This document shows positions 1-6,982 of a DNA stretch of 9,411 nucleotides, piece after piece. The notes beneath the pieces are model-generated. The model worked only from the letters and a program-made list of their open reading frames with translations. It searched no databases and had not been told where the DNA came from. The stretch spans positions 1-9,411 of the forward strand of contig JAZSAT010000001.1 in the NCBI GenBank assembly GCA_045602025.1. The letters are read 5' to 3'. Position 1 is the stretch's first letter, and each line of letters opens with the position of its first letter. This DNA is from RGIG5579 sp045602025 (GTDB lineage Bacteria; Bacillota; Clostridia; Oscillospirales; SIG627). The position numbers and the translations under genes were made by a program.

Positions 1-39
1 GCTTCCGTAGAAGAGATATTGAAAAGGAACGGCCTGTAA
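1..39 (+). CDS. C-terminal end of an upstream gene, possibly mraZ (partial)
   Basis: Frame 1 is open from the window edge and reads ASVEEILKRNGL followed by TAA at 37-39. The stop overlaps the rsmH start codon by one base (TAATG), an arrangement typical of translational coupling. In most bacteria the gene directly before rsmH is mraZ, a transcriptional regulator of the cluster, and a short helical acidic/basic tail would fit the end of MraZ. Only 12 residues are visible and they hold no diagnostic motif, so the identity rests on gene order alone. Confidence 0.5.
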   Translation, partial: ASVEEILKRNGL

Positions 40-980
40 TGAGTGTCTTTGCACATAAGCCGGTTTTGTTTTATGAAACGGTCGACGGCCTTAATGTTAA
101 GCCCGACGGTATCTATGTTGATTGCACCTTAGGCGGTGGCGGGCATTCTTCTCTTGTTTTGTCAAAGCTTACAACAGGAAAACTGATCTGTTTGGATCAG
201 GATATGGATGCCATTGAAAACGCAAAAAAGGTACTTTCTCCCTACGAAGGAAAGTTCGAGCTTGTTTACAGCAATTTCGAAAGAGTAGGAGAGGTGCTTG
301 AAAAGCTTGCTCCGGGCGGCATTGACGGAGCTATGATCGATCTGGGGGTTTCTTCCTATCAGCTTGATACGGTAGAGAGAGGCTTTTCTTATCACAACGA
401 TGCGCCCCTTGATATGAGAATGGATAAAAGCGCGCATCTTACTGCGGCGATCGTGGTGAATACGTATTCTCAATCGGAACTCTGTCGGATCCTGTCTGAT
501 TACGGAGAAGAGAAAAGAGCCTCTGCCATTGCAAGAGCGATCGTAAAGGCAAGGGAAGCAAAAGAAATCAAAACTACGTTGGAGCTTGCTGAAATAATCA
601 AAAGCGCATTTCCTCCCAAGGATCGCTTTGAGGGTAAGCACCCTGCAAGAAGGAGCTTCCAGGCGATCCGAATCGAAGTCAATCGCGAGCTTGAGATCAT
701 TCCCACAACCATTGATCAGCTTGTAAAGCATTTAAAGCCCGGCGGCAGGCTTTCCATTATCACCTTCCACTCTTTGGAGGATCGCTTGGTAAAAGAAAGT
801 ATTCGAAAATATATTGAGGGCTGTACTTGCCCAAGAGATTTTCCCATCTGCGTTTGCGGATTTCAGCCTAAGCTGAAAAATGTAACCAAAAAACCCATCG
901 TGCCTTCCCCCGAGGAAGAAAAAGAAAATCCTCGCAGTCGCAGTGCAAAGCTGAGAGTTGCGGAAAAAATAATGAACTGA
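39..980 (+). CDS. rsmH: 16S rRNA (cytosine(1402)-N(4))-methyltransferase RsmH (MraW)
   Basis: RsmH uses S-adenosylmethionine to methylate N4 of C1402 in 16S rRNA, in the decoding centre of the small ribosomal subunit. The 313-residue length is normal for the family. Visible signatures in order: the glycine-rich SAM-binding loop CTLGGGGHS (residues 29-37), the acidic LDQD (52-55) that ends strand 2, DLGVSSYQLD (101-110), ERGFSY with PLDMRMD (113-129), and the family hallmark GGRLSIITFHSLEDR (235-249). A cysteine cluster (C262, C264, C271, C273) lies in the C-terminal part, and the tail ends in the usual NPRSRSAKLRVAE. The ATG at 39 is chosen because AAGGAA (24-29) sits 9 nt upstream and the N-terminal HKPVL is the expected family start. 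It overlaps the upstream stop by 1 nt and is followed after 14 nt by the FtsL-like gene. Identity is near certain. Confidence 0.97.
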   Translation: MSVFAHKPVLFYETVDGLNVKPDGIYVDCTLGGGGHSSLVLSKLTTGKLICLDQDMDAIENAKKVLSPYEGKFELVYSNFERVGEVLEKLAPGGIDGAMIDLGVSSYQLDTVERGFSYHNDAPLDMRMDKSAHLTAAIVVNTYSQSELCRILSDYGEEKRASAIARAIVKAREAKEIKTTLELAEIIKSAFPPKDRFEGKHPARRSFQAIRIEVNRELEIIPTTIDQLVKHLKPGGRLSIITFHSLEDRLVKESIRKYIEGCTCPRDFPICVCGFQPKLKNVTKKPIVPSPEEEKENPRSRSAKLRVAEKIMN

Positions 981-994
981 TAAGGAGGAGCCTT

Positions 995-1654
995 ATGGAC
1001 GCTATGTCTCGCAAAAAGTCGCGCAAAGCCGAATCTGCATTTTCTGTGTCAAAAAAGCAAGAAAAAACAAAGCATGCTTCCGAAGGCTACACTCCGAAGC
1101 TCCGTCCTCGCGAAGCTCATTCCGATTTTGTGGATTCTAAAAAAAGGATTTCCCGAAATTTAAAAAAATTGAACAAAAACCTTGTTGAACATCCCGTAAA
1201 GGATGAAGAGGAAATTCTTCCTGTAGCAGCGGAAGAAGACCGCGGCATCAAGGTAGTTACGCGCAAATCGAGTATGATCGCCAAGATCCCCTTTGCCTTT
1301 ATTTTCTATCTTGTTGTTTTGGCAAGTGTGTTTATGTATGTGGTTTCCCTGGATGTTCGTGTGGAAGAGTATTCCCACTCCATCGATGTGATGGAATCCC
1401 GTATTGTTGAACTGAAGGAAGAGGCAACTCAGCTTGAGGTACAGCTTGAAAGCAAGTACGACCTTGGCGAGATCGAACGAATTGCTACGCAAGAATACGG
1501 AATGGTGGTTGCTTCCTCTCTTGCAAAAAAATATATTTCCGTTTCTCCCAAGGAAGATGTATGGGAGGAAAGTGAAAAAAAGCAGAAAGAAGAAAGCTTT
1601 TTTGATCAACTGATTTCAGGAGTAAAAACATTTCTCGGCAAAACCGAGGAATAA
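995..1654 (+). CDS. FtsL-like bitopic cell division protein
   Basis: A 219-residue protein with a single membrane span. Residues 1-95 are highly charged, lysine/arginine-rich and presumably cytoplasmic. Residues about 97-118 are hydrophobic (IPFAFIFYLVVLASVFMYVV). A likely coiled coil follows (about 120-156), then IERIATQEYGMV (160-171), which resembles the conserved end of the FtsL/DivIC extracellular helix. The last 35 residues are charged and less conserved. FtsL proteins stabilise a complex with DivIC/FtsB and activate the FtsW-FtsI synthase at the septum. The position between rsmH and the class B PBP gene is the standard ftsL locus. FtsL proteins are usually about 100-130 residues, so the N-terminal extension is long. 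The start at 995 has a strong AAGGAGGAG (982-990) 4 nt upstream; a second in-frame ATG at 1004 would lose only three residues. Assignment rests on topology and synteny because the family is poorly conserved in sequence. Confidence 0.8.
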   Translation: MDAMSRKKSRKAESAFSVSKKQEKTKHASEGYTPKLRPREAHSDFVDSKKRISRNLKKLNKNLVEHPVKDEEEILPVAAEEDRGIKVVTRKSSMIAKIPFAFIFYLVVLASVFMYVVSLDVRVEEYSHSIDVMESRIVELKEEATQLEVQLESKYDLGEIERIATQEYGMVVASSLAKKYISVSPKEDVWEESEKKQKEESFFDQLISGVKTFLGKTEE

Positions 1655-1701
1655 GCGAAAAATAGCTTGAATAAAAATACAAAAGAGAATGTATCGTCGC
1701 G

Positions 1702-1727
1702 CTGAGTAAAGGTGTCCCTTTACTCAG
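1702..1727 (+). terminator. 11-bp perfect hairpin, possible terminator or attenuator
   Basis: CTGAGTAAAGG (1702-1712) and CCTTTACTCAG (1717-1727) are exact reverse complements separated by the 4-nt loop TGTC; a G-U pair (1701/1728) could extend the stem. It lies about 50 nt after the FtsL-like gene, in the only sizeable gap of the cluster. The following bases (TTTGACAATTT) are only partly U-rich, so termination may be weak or partial. It could instead be an mRNA processing or stability element, or a protein-binding palindrome next to the TTGACA box. The inverted repeat is seen directly; its role is inferred. Confidence 0.45.
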
Positions 1728-1728
1728 T

Positions 1729-1756
1729 TTGACAATTTAGGACCGTTTGATCTGAT
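1729..1756 (+). promoter_or_regulatory. Candidate internal promoter before the PBP gene
   Basis: TTGACA at 1729-1734 is a perfect match to the housekeeping sigma factor -35 box. At a 16-nt spacing the -10 position reads TCTGAT (1751-1756), four of six matches. A better -10 look-alike, TAGAAT (1756-1761), is 21 nt from the -35 box, too far for a normal promoter. The candidate sits directly after the hairpin and about 27 nt before the PBP start codon, which would leave a very short 5' leader. I did not find a convincing sigma-E type element. Moderate to low confidence. Confidence 0.35.
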
Positions 1757-1782
1757 AGAATCGTATCTCAAAGGAGAGAAAA

Positions 1783-4122
1783 ATGCTGGAGAATTTGCAA
1801 ACTGGAAGATTAAAACTGAATAAAAGTTGCAACTGGGTTCTTGTCGGCTTTATTGTATGCGCTCTTCTTCTTTGTGTGCGTCTTTTTTATCTTCAGGTAG
1901 TAAATTTTGACCGTTATCAATCCGATACCGTTAACCAGTACACCAAGGAAACGGTGATCGAGGCAAAGCGCGGAACGATCTATGATCGCAACATGAAGGT
2001 TCTTGCAATCAGTACTCCCGTTGAAAGGGTTTTTATTTCTCCCAACACCATTCCCGATCTGACGGTAGCGGCTTATGTGGAATCCATTGTGGAAGAGATC
2101 AAAGATCCCGATGATCAAAAAGAAGAAAGAACAAAGCTTCTTTCCAAATTTGAAAACACGGGAATCACCTTGAAGCAGGATATTGCAAACGAACTTTCCG
2201 CAAGACTCGGAGTAACCAAAGAATTGGTTTTGGAAAAATGCGCAAAAACCAAAAGAGCGGATGAAACCATCAAAAAACAGGTGGAGCTTGAGGTTACAAA
2301 AGAGATCAAGGCGATGGTAGCGGATAAATGCTATACGCCCTTTATCCATTTTGCGGAAGAAACAAAGCGCTATTACCCCTACGGCTCTCTTGCAAGCCAT
2401 GTAATCGGTTTTACCGGTACCGACGGCTACGGCCTTTCCGGTGTGGAGGCGTATTACAACACACTGCTTTCCGGCGAAGACGGTAAGATCATTTCCGCAA
2501 AAGACGGTCTCGGCAACGATATGAGTACAAAGTACGAAAGCTACATCGATGCTGTAGACGGCACGGATGTTATGCTTACTATCGACTGGACCTGTCAGAG
2601 CATTTTGGAAAAATATCTGCAGGAAGCCTTGGAGGATACGCAGGCGAGAAACAGAGTCTGTGGTATCATTATGGATGTAAAAACAGGTGAGATCCTTGCA
2701 ATGGGAACAAAGCCTGACTTTGACTTGAATGACCCCTACACCCTGGATGCGATCTCTCAGGCCCTTGCCGATGCCTTTGAGGGCACGGAAGAAGAGAAAA
2801 AAGCATACAAGGTTGATCTTCTCAACGAGCTTTGGAAAAACAAAAATGTAACGGAGCTTTACGAGCCCGGTTCTACCTTTAAGATCATTACCTCCGCGAT
2901 GGTTATGGAAGAAAGTCTTGTTACTGCAACGGAGAACTTCCGTTGCGTCGGACATATTTTTATTCCGGGTCTTTCTCAGCCTATTCACTGTCATAAGAGA
3001 GCGGGACACGGCAATCTGAATTTTGAAGGTGCACTCGGTTATTCCTGTAACCCCTTCTTTGTTGTTATGAGCCAAAGATTGGGGAAAGATTTGTTTTACA
3101 AGTATTATAAAGCTTTCGGATACAACGAAACTACTGAAGTAGATATTTACGGTGAAGCAAAGAACCTGTTCTTTAATCTGGAAACCTTCTCAAGCGTGGA
3201 TGCCGCCTGTGCATCCTTCGGACAGAACTTTAAAGTAACGCCCATTTCTCATCTTCGCGCTATTTGTGCCGTTGCCAACGGCGGATACCTGGTAACGCCT
3301 CATGTTTTAAAGGCAAGCCTTGACGAAGAAGGCAATGTCGTAGAAAACTACGGCACCGAAGTAAAGCGTCAGGTGGTATCCACCGATAACTGTCAGGTGC
3401 TTTGGCATTACCTTTACCGAAGTGTAGAAGGCGGCGGTAACAAAAATGCAAGAGTACCCGGTTATAAGATCGCAGCAAAAACAGGTACTTCAACCAAAAC
3501 AGAGAAGAGCCAGGGCGAAGAAAAGTTCTATGTGGCTTCCTGTGTGGCATTTGCACCTGCCGATCAGCCGGAGGTTGCAGCGGTTGTAATCGTAGATGAA
3601 CCGGTCGGCACCTATTACGGTTCTCTTTCTTCTGCACCTTACACAGCAAAGATCCTTGCAGAGGTTCTCCCTTATTTAGGTGTAGAACCCGAATATACCG
3701 AGGAAGAATTAAAATCTCTCGGAAATACCCTTTCCGATTACAGCGGTAAACGCCTTACAACTGCCACCACTGCGATCCAGTCTTTGGGACTTGGTATTGA
3801 GGTGAAAGGAAACGGCAGTACCGTTATCAGCCAGTCACCTGTCGCGGGTTCTGTTTTGGTAGACGGCGGCAAGGTAATTCTCTATACAGAAGAAGGTTTA
3901 AATCAGCCCACTGCAACCGTACCCAATGTGGTCGGTCTCAGTGCAGCGGAAGCAAACCGCACACTTTTAAATGCAGGACTGAATATTCAGATCGATACCG
4001 GTACTTTGGAAAGTGCCGCGGGAGCTACTGCAATGAAGCAAAGCATTGCCCCGGGAACGGCTGTTCTTCCGGGTACGGTGGTTGTCGTTGACTTCCGTCA
4101 TTATTCCGGTGTAACCGATTAA
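1783..4122 (+). CDS. Class B penicillin-binding protein, FtsI/SpoVD type, with two PASTA domains
   Basis: A 779-residue D,D-transpeptidase that cross-links peptidoglycan outside the membrane, the target class of beta-lactams. There is a short cytoplasmic N-terminus, one membrane anchor (about 18-40), and the class B dimerisation motif RGTIYDR (63-69). A pedestal domain includes YYPYGSLASHVIGFTG. The transpeptidase domain has all three catalytic motifs: STFK (S364 nucleophile, K367), SCN (421-423) and KTG (566-568). Two PASTA repeats follow, about 652-705 and 711-772, the second beginning VPNVVGLS. Two cysteines, C388 and C403, lie shortly after the STFK motif. The start at 1783 has AAAGGAGAG (1770-1778) 4 nt upstream. 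It follows the ftsL-like gene after 128 nt and precedes murE by 17 nt. Such proteins pair with a SEDS glycosyltransferase, here probably FtsW encoded downstream. Whether it serves vegetative septation (FtsI/PBP2B) or spore cortex formation (SpoVD) cannot be decided from sequence; it is the only PBP in the window. Confidence 0.93.
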   Translation: MLENLQTGRLKLNKSCNWVLVGFIVCALLLCVRLFYLQVVNFDRYQSDTVNQYTKETVIEAKRGTIYDRNMKVLAISTPVERVFISPNTIPDLTVAAYVESIVEEIKDPDDQKEERTKLLSKFENTGITLKQDIANELSARLGVTKELVLEKCAKTKRADETIKKQVELEVTKEIKAMVADKCYTPFIHFAEETKRYYPYGSLASHVIGFTGTDGYGLSGVEAYYNTLLSGEDGKIISAKDGLGNDMSTKYESYIDAVDGTDVMLTIDWTCQSILEKYLQEALEDTQARNRVCGIIMDVKTGEILAMGTKPDFDLNDPYTLDAISQALADAFEGTEEEKKAYKVDLLNELWKNKNVTELYEPGSTFKIITSAMVMEESLVTATENFRCVGHIFIPGLSQPIHCHKRAGHGNLNFEGALGYSCNPFFVVMSQRLGKDLFYKYYKAFGYNETTEVDIYGEAKNLFFNLETFSSVDAACASFGQNFKVTPISHLRAICAVANGGYLVTPHVLKASLDEEGNVVENYGTEVKRQVVSTDNCQVLWHYLYRSVEGGGNKNARVPGYKIAAKTGTSTKTEKSQGEEKFYVASCVAFAPADQPEVAAVVIVDEPVGTYYGSLSSAPYTAKILAEVLPYLGVEPEYTEEELKSLGNTLSDYSGKRLTTATTAIQSLGLGIEVKGNGSTVISQSPVAGSVLVDGGKVILYTEEGLNQPTATVPNVVGLSAAEANRTLLNAGLNIQIDTGTLESAAGATAMKQSIAPGTAVLPGTVVVVDFRHYSGVTD

Positions 4123-4139
4123 AAAATAAGGAGGAAAAA

Positions 4140-5597
4140 ATGAAACTGAGGGAAATTCTTTGCGGTATTCAAGTAAAAAAATGCTGTGCAGATCCGGAAA
4201 CCGAAGTGACCATGGTTTCCTCCGATAGCAGAAAAATCGAAAAGGGAGCCGCCTTTGTTTGCCTGAAGGGCTTGAAGGTGGACGGTAGGGAATGGATCCC
4301 TTCCGCCTTTGAAAAGGGTGCTGTTGTTGCCATTTGCCAAGAGGAGCCTGCAGGCGATTATCCTTATGTGATCATAGAGGATACCCGCCGTGCCCTTCCT
4401 CTCCTTCTTTCCAATCTTTACGAGCACCCTGAAAAAAGCTTTCAGCGCATTGTCGGAATTACCGGCACCAACGGTAAAACAACGACCTCCTTTATGATGA
4501 AGAAAATTTTCGATCAGGCAGGCTGTAAAACGGGGCTGATCGGTACAACAAAGTATCTTGTTTGTGACGAAGAATATCAGGTGGACAAAAAAGATGCACT
4601 TTTAACCACTCCCGATCCCGAGCTTTTATTTAAGCTCTTTTGCGCAATGCGTGAAAAAGGTGTGGATACCGTCATCATGGAAGCATCCAGTCACGCGCTT
4701 GCTTTGAAAAAACTTACAGGCGTACCGTTCCACTTTGGCGTTTTCACTAATTTTACACAGGATCACATTGATTTCCACAAGAGCATGGATGAATACCTCG
4801 AGGCGAAAAAAAAGCTGTTTCTTGTGGCAGAAAAAGGTATATTTAATGCAGATGATCCTGTTTTCGAGAAGCTTACTAGCGAAATTAAATCTACAGTAAC
4901 GACCTATTCTGAGAAAAAAATCGGTGACTATCAGGTGCTGAAGATTCTTTCCCACAGTGATCGAGGGATCGAATATCTTCTGTCTGCAAAAGGGGAAGAG
5001 AAGAAGATCTTCATTCCCATTCCCGGTGATTTTACCGTGTATAATTCTCTTGCTGCCATTGCTACTGCAAGAGAAGCGGGAATTTCTTGGGAACCGATTC
5101 TTACCGCGCTTTCCGAAATGGAGGGGGTGAAAGGAAGAATTGAAAGAGTCAATACAAAGACACCCTATTCTGTCTTTATTGATTTTGCCCATACTCCCGA
5201 TGCTTTGGAAAATATCTTAAAAACCCTTCGCAGCTTCACAAAGGGACGACTTGTTACCCTTTTCGGCTGTGGCGGTGACAGAGACAAGACGAAAAGACCC
5301 CTGATGGGCAAGATCGCTTGTGAAATGAGTGATTTTGTAATCGTGACTTCCGACAATTGCCGGAGTGAGCGAAAAGAGGATATCATTGCAGATATTTTGG
5401 AAGGTGTAAAGAAAAGCACTTGTGAATATGTGGCGATCACCGACCGAACAGAAGCAATTCATTATGCCATTGACCATGCAAAGGAAGGGGATGTGATCCT
5501 TCTGGCGGGAAAAGGTCATGAAGAGTATGAAATAGACCAAAACGGAAAACACGACTATTCTGAGAAAAAAATCGTTCTTGAATATATCGGAGATTAA
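4140..5597 (+). CDS. murE: UDP-MurNAc-L-Ala-D-Glu:meso-diaminopimelate ligase MurE
   Basis: A cytoplasmic ATP-dependent Mur ligase that adds the third residue of the stem peptide. At 485 residues it is of normal length. The N-terminal UDP-binding domain shows SSDSRKIEKGAAFVCLKG. The ATP loop is GITGTNGKTTTS (106-117, K113). EASSHAL follows, then DHIDFH (208-213) and YLEAKKKLF, whose K223 matches the carbamylated lysine of the family. The C-terminal domain has DFAHTPDAL and GCGGDRDKTKRPLMG. The specificity motif reads DNCR (405-408), not the usual DNPR, but the arginine is kept. G457 and E461 in AGKGHE and R381 in GGDRD align with residues that contact diaminopimelate in the E. coli enzyme, from my knowledge of that structure. 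meso-Diaminopimelate is therefore the likely substrate, with some doubt because of the motif change. Start: AAGGAGG (4128-4134) lies 5 nt before the ATG. murF follows after 6 nt. Confidence 0.95.
   Translation: MKLREILCGIQVKKCCADPETEVTMVSSDSRKIEKGAAFVCLKGLKVDGREWIPSAFEKGAVVAICQEEPAGDYPYVIIEDTRRALPLLLSNLYEHPEKSFQRIVGITGTNGKTTTSFMMKKIFDQAGCKTGLIGTTKYLVCDEEYQVDKKDALLTTPDPELLFKLFCAMREKGVDTVIMEASSHALALKKLTGVPFHFGVFTNFTQDHIDFHKSMDEYLEAKKKLFLVAEKGIFNADDPVFEKLTSEIKSTVTTYSEKKIGDYQVLKILSHSDRGIEYLLSAKGEEKKIFIPIPGDFTVYNSLAAIATAREAGISWEPILTALSEMEGVKGRIERVNTKTPYSVFIDFAHTPDALENILKTLRSFTKGRLVTLFGCGGDRDKTKRPLMGKIACEMSDFVIVTSDNCRSERKEDIIADILEGVKKSTCEYVAITDRTEAIHYAIDHAKEGDVILLAGKGHEEYEIDQNGKHDYSEKKIVLEYIGD
4904..4923 (+). 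repeat. First copy of a 20-nt exact direct repeat in murE
   Basis: The 20 bases here recur exactly at 5555-5574. Both copies are in the same reading frame and encode YSEKKI, each containing a run of seven A. It is probably chance similarity in lysine-rich coding sequence. Confidence 0.6.
5555..5574 (+). repeat. Second copy of the 20-nt direct repeat in murE
   Basis: Identical to 4904-4923 and in the same frame, near the 3' end of murE, about 650 nt from the first copy. Recombination between the copies would delete in frame most of the C-terminal domain of the enzyme. Confidence 0.6.
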
Positions 5598-5603
5598 AAA
5601 GCT

Positions 5604-6980
5604 ATGATGACATTAACTCTTTCTGAAATAGCGCACGCAGTTGGCGGACAGCTTTTTGGCAACGGGGAAAAGACCATTTGCGGAATTTCTACGGATTCCA
5701 GAAAAATTTCTCCCGAGGAGATCTTTGTTGCTCTTCGCGGACAGAGATTTGACGGCCATGATTTTATCCCCGATCTTTGGGGAAAGTGCTCTGCCGTGAT
5801 CACCGAAGAAGAAGCACCCGGCTTTGACGGCGTTCTGGTTGAAGATACCTTGAAAGCTCTGGGTATCCTTTCCGCTTATTGGAAAAAGCAGGTGGCACCC
5901 CGTTTTACCGTTGGCGTTACCGGCTCTGTCGGCAAGACGACCACCAAGGAAATGGTTGCCTCTGTTTTGAAAGAAAAGTATAAGACTCATTGTACGGCCG
6001 GAAATTTAAATAATCATATCGGTGTTCCCATTACCCTGATCCGTATTGAAAAGGACACGGAAGCGGTCGTTTGCGAAATGGGTATGAGCGGGAAAGGTGA
6101 GATCGAATACCTTTCCGGTCTTGTTCGTCCCAATCTCGCCATGATCACGAACATCGGAACCTCTCACATCGAGCTTTTGGGCTCCCGTGAGGGTATTTTG
6201 GATGCAAAGCTTGAGATCCTTGCAGGAATGGAGAAGGGAAGCACCATTATTCTTGACGGCGACGAGCCCCTTTTCCGTACGGAAAAGGTACAGAAAGCTC
6301 TTTCCGGGTATAAGGTAGTTTATGTGGGCTTTGATTCCACAAATGATGTATATCCTTTGGATATCTATAAGGGTGCCGATCATCTGGCCTTTGATGTCAT
6401 AGCAGGGGACAGAGAATTCAGAGTAAAGGTTCCCGCGGTTGGGGATCACTTTATCAAAAACACCCTTTTTGCCGCAAGTGTCGGCATTTTGTGCGGTGTG
6501 GATGATGCCGCCATCCAGAACGGTATTCTTTCTTATTCCCCTTCCGGATTGAGACAAAAGATCTATTATGTGGATGACATTCGCATCATTGCAGATTGCT
6601 ATAACGCATCCCCTGAATCTATGGAAGCATCCTTGAAGGTGCTCGGTGAATCAGAGGGCAGAAAAATTGCCGTTCTCGGTGATATGCTTGAGCTTGGATG
6701 TCTTGCGGAAAGCGCACATAAAAAGGTGGGCGAGATCGCCCATTCTTGCGGTGTAGATCATCTTTTTACATACGGTAAGGTCAGCTATCACACCATGCTT
6801 GGCGCGGTGGAAGCGGGTATGGACAAAAAGCATTGCATCAATGCGATCGATCAGGAACAGATCGCTTCTGATCTGAAAAAAATCTTAAAGCCAGGCGATA
6901 CGGTTCTGTTCAAGGCAAGCCGTAAAATGAAACTTGAGGAAATCATCGCTCTTTGCGGACTGGTGGAACAGGAAGTGTGA
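5604..6980 (+). CDS. murF: UDP-MurNAc-tripeptide:D-alanyl-D-alanine ligase MurF
   Basis: A cytoplasmic Mur ligase that joins D-Ala-D-Ala to the UDP-MurNAc tripeptide, completing the pentapeptide precursor. At 458 residues it is of normal length. The N-terminal domain carries STDSRKISPEEIFVALRG. The ATP loop is GVTGSVGKTTTKE (K111), followed by LNNHIGVPITLI, EMGMSGKGEIEYLS, and NIGTSHIELLGSREGILDAK, where K202 is the probable carbamylated lysine. The C-terminal domain has YNASPESM (from Y333; YNANP is more usual), AVLGDMLELG, and a closing FKASRKMKLEEI that matches the MurF terminal motif. The GSVGKTTTK loop and that ending separate it from MurE. Two ATG codons stand in tandem at 5604 and 5607. 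The first is chosen because the only nearby Shine-Dalgarno-like bases, GGAGA (5589-5593), are already 10 nt away and lie within the murE end, suggesting weak initiation or coupling with murE. mraY follows after 2 nt. Confidence 0.96.
   Translation: MMTLTLSEIAHAVGGQLFGNGEKTICGISTDSRKISPEEIFVALRGQRFDGHDFIPDLWGKCSAVITEEEAPGFDGVLVEDTLKALGILSAYWKKQVAPRFTVGVTGSVGKTTTKEMVASVLKEKYKTHCTAGNLNNHIGVPITLIRIEKDTEAVVCEMGMSGKGEIEYLSGLVRPNLAMITNIGTSHIELLGSREGILDAKLEILAGMEKGSTIILDGDEPLFRTEKVQKALSGYKVVYVGFDSTNDVYPLDIYKGADHLAFDVIAGDREFRVKVPAVGDHFIKNTLFAASVGILCGVDDAAIQNGILSYSPSGLRQKIYYVDDIRIIADCYNASPESMEASLKVLGESEGRKIAVLGDMLELGCLAESAHKKVGEIAHSCGVDHLFTYGKVSYHTMLGAVEAGMDKKHCINAIDQEQIASDLKKILKPGDTVLFKASRKMKLEEIIALCGLVEQEV
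6970..6975 (+). promoter_or_regulatory. Ribosome binding site deciding the mraY start
   Basis: AGGAAG ends 7 nt before the ATG at 6983 and lies inside the last codons of murF. It supports that ATG over a possible in-frame TTG at 6953, which would add ten polar residues before the first membrane span and overlap murF by 28 nt. Confidence 0.6.
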
Positions 6981-6982
6981 AA

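Noticed and set aside
1756..1761. TAGAAT as the -10 box for the TTGACA at 1729
   Set aside because: The spacer would be 21 nt, well outside the usual 16-18 nt; TCTGAT at 1751 fits the spacing better although it matches less well.
1810..3075. A 421-codon open frame on the minus strand opposite the PBP gene
   Set aside because: It lies wholly antisense to a gene with intact catalytic motifs, shows no recognisable domain, is cysteine/lysine/phenylalanine-rich in the manner of reverse-strand translation, and is explained by codon bias. Other minus-strand frames in the window are rejected for the same reason.
4808..4814. A AAA AAG slippery heptamer in frame in murE, and a similar one at 7045-7051 in mraY
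   Set aside because: Such runs are expected in lysine-rich coding sequence. Both genes are full length without a shift, and I saw no clear downstream stem or upstream stimulatory site.
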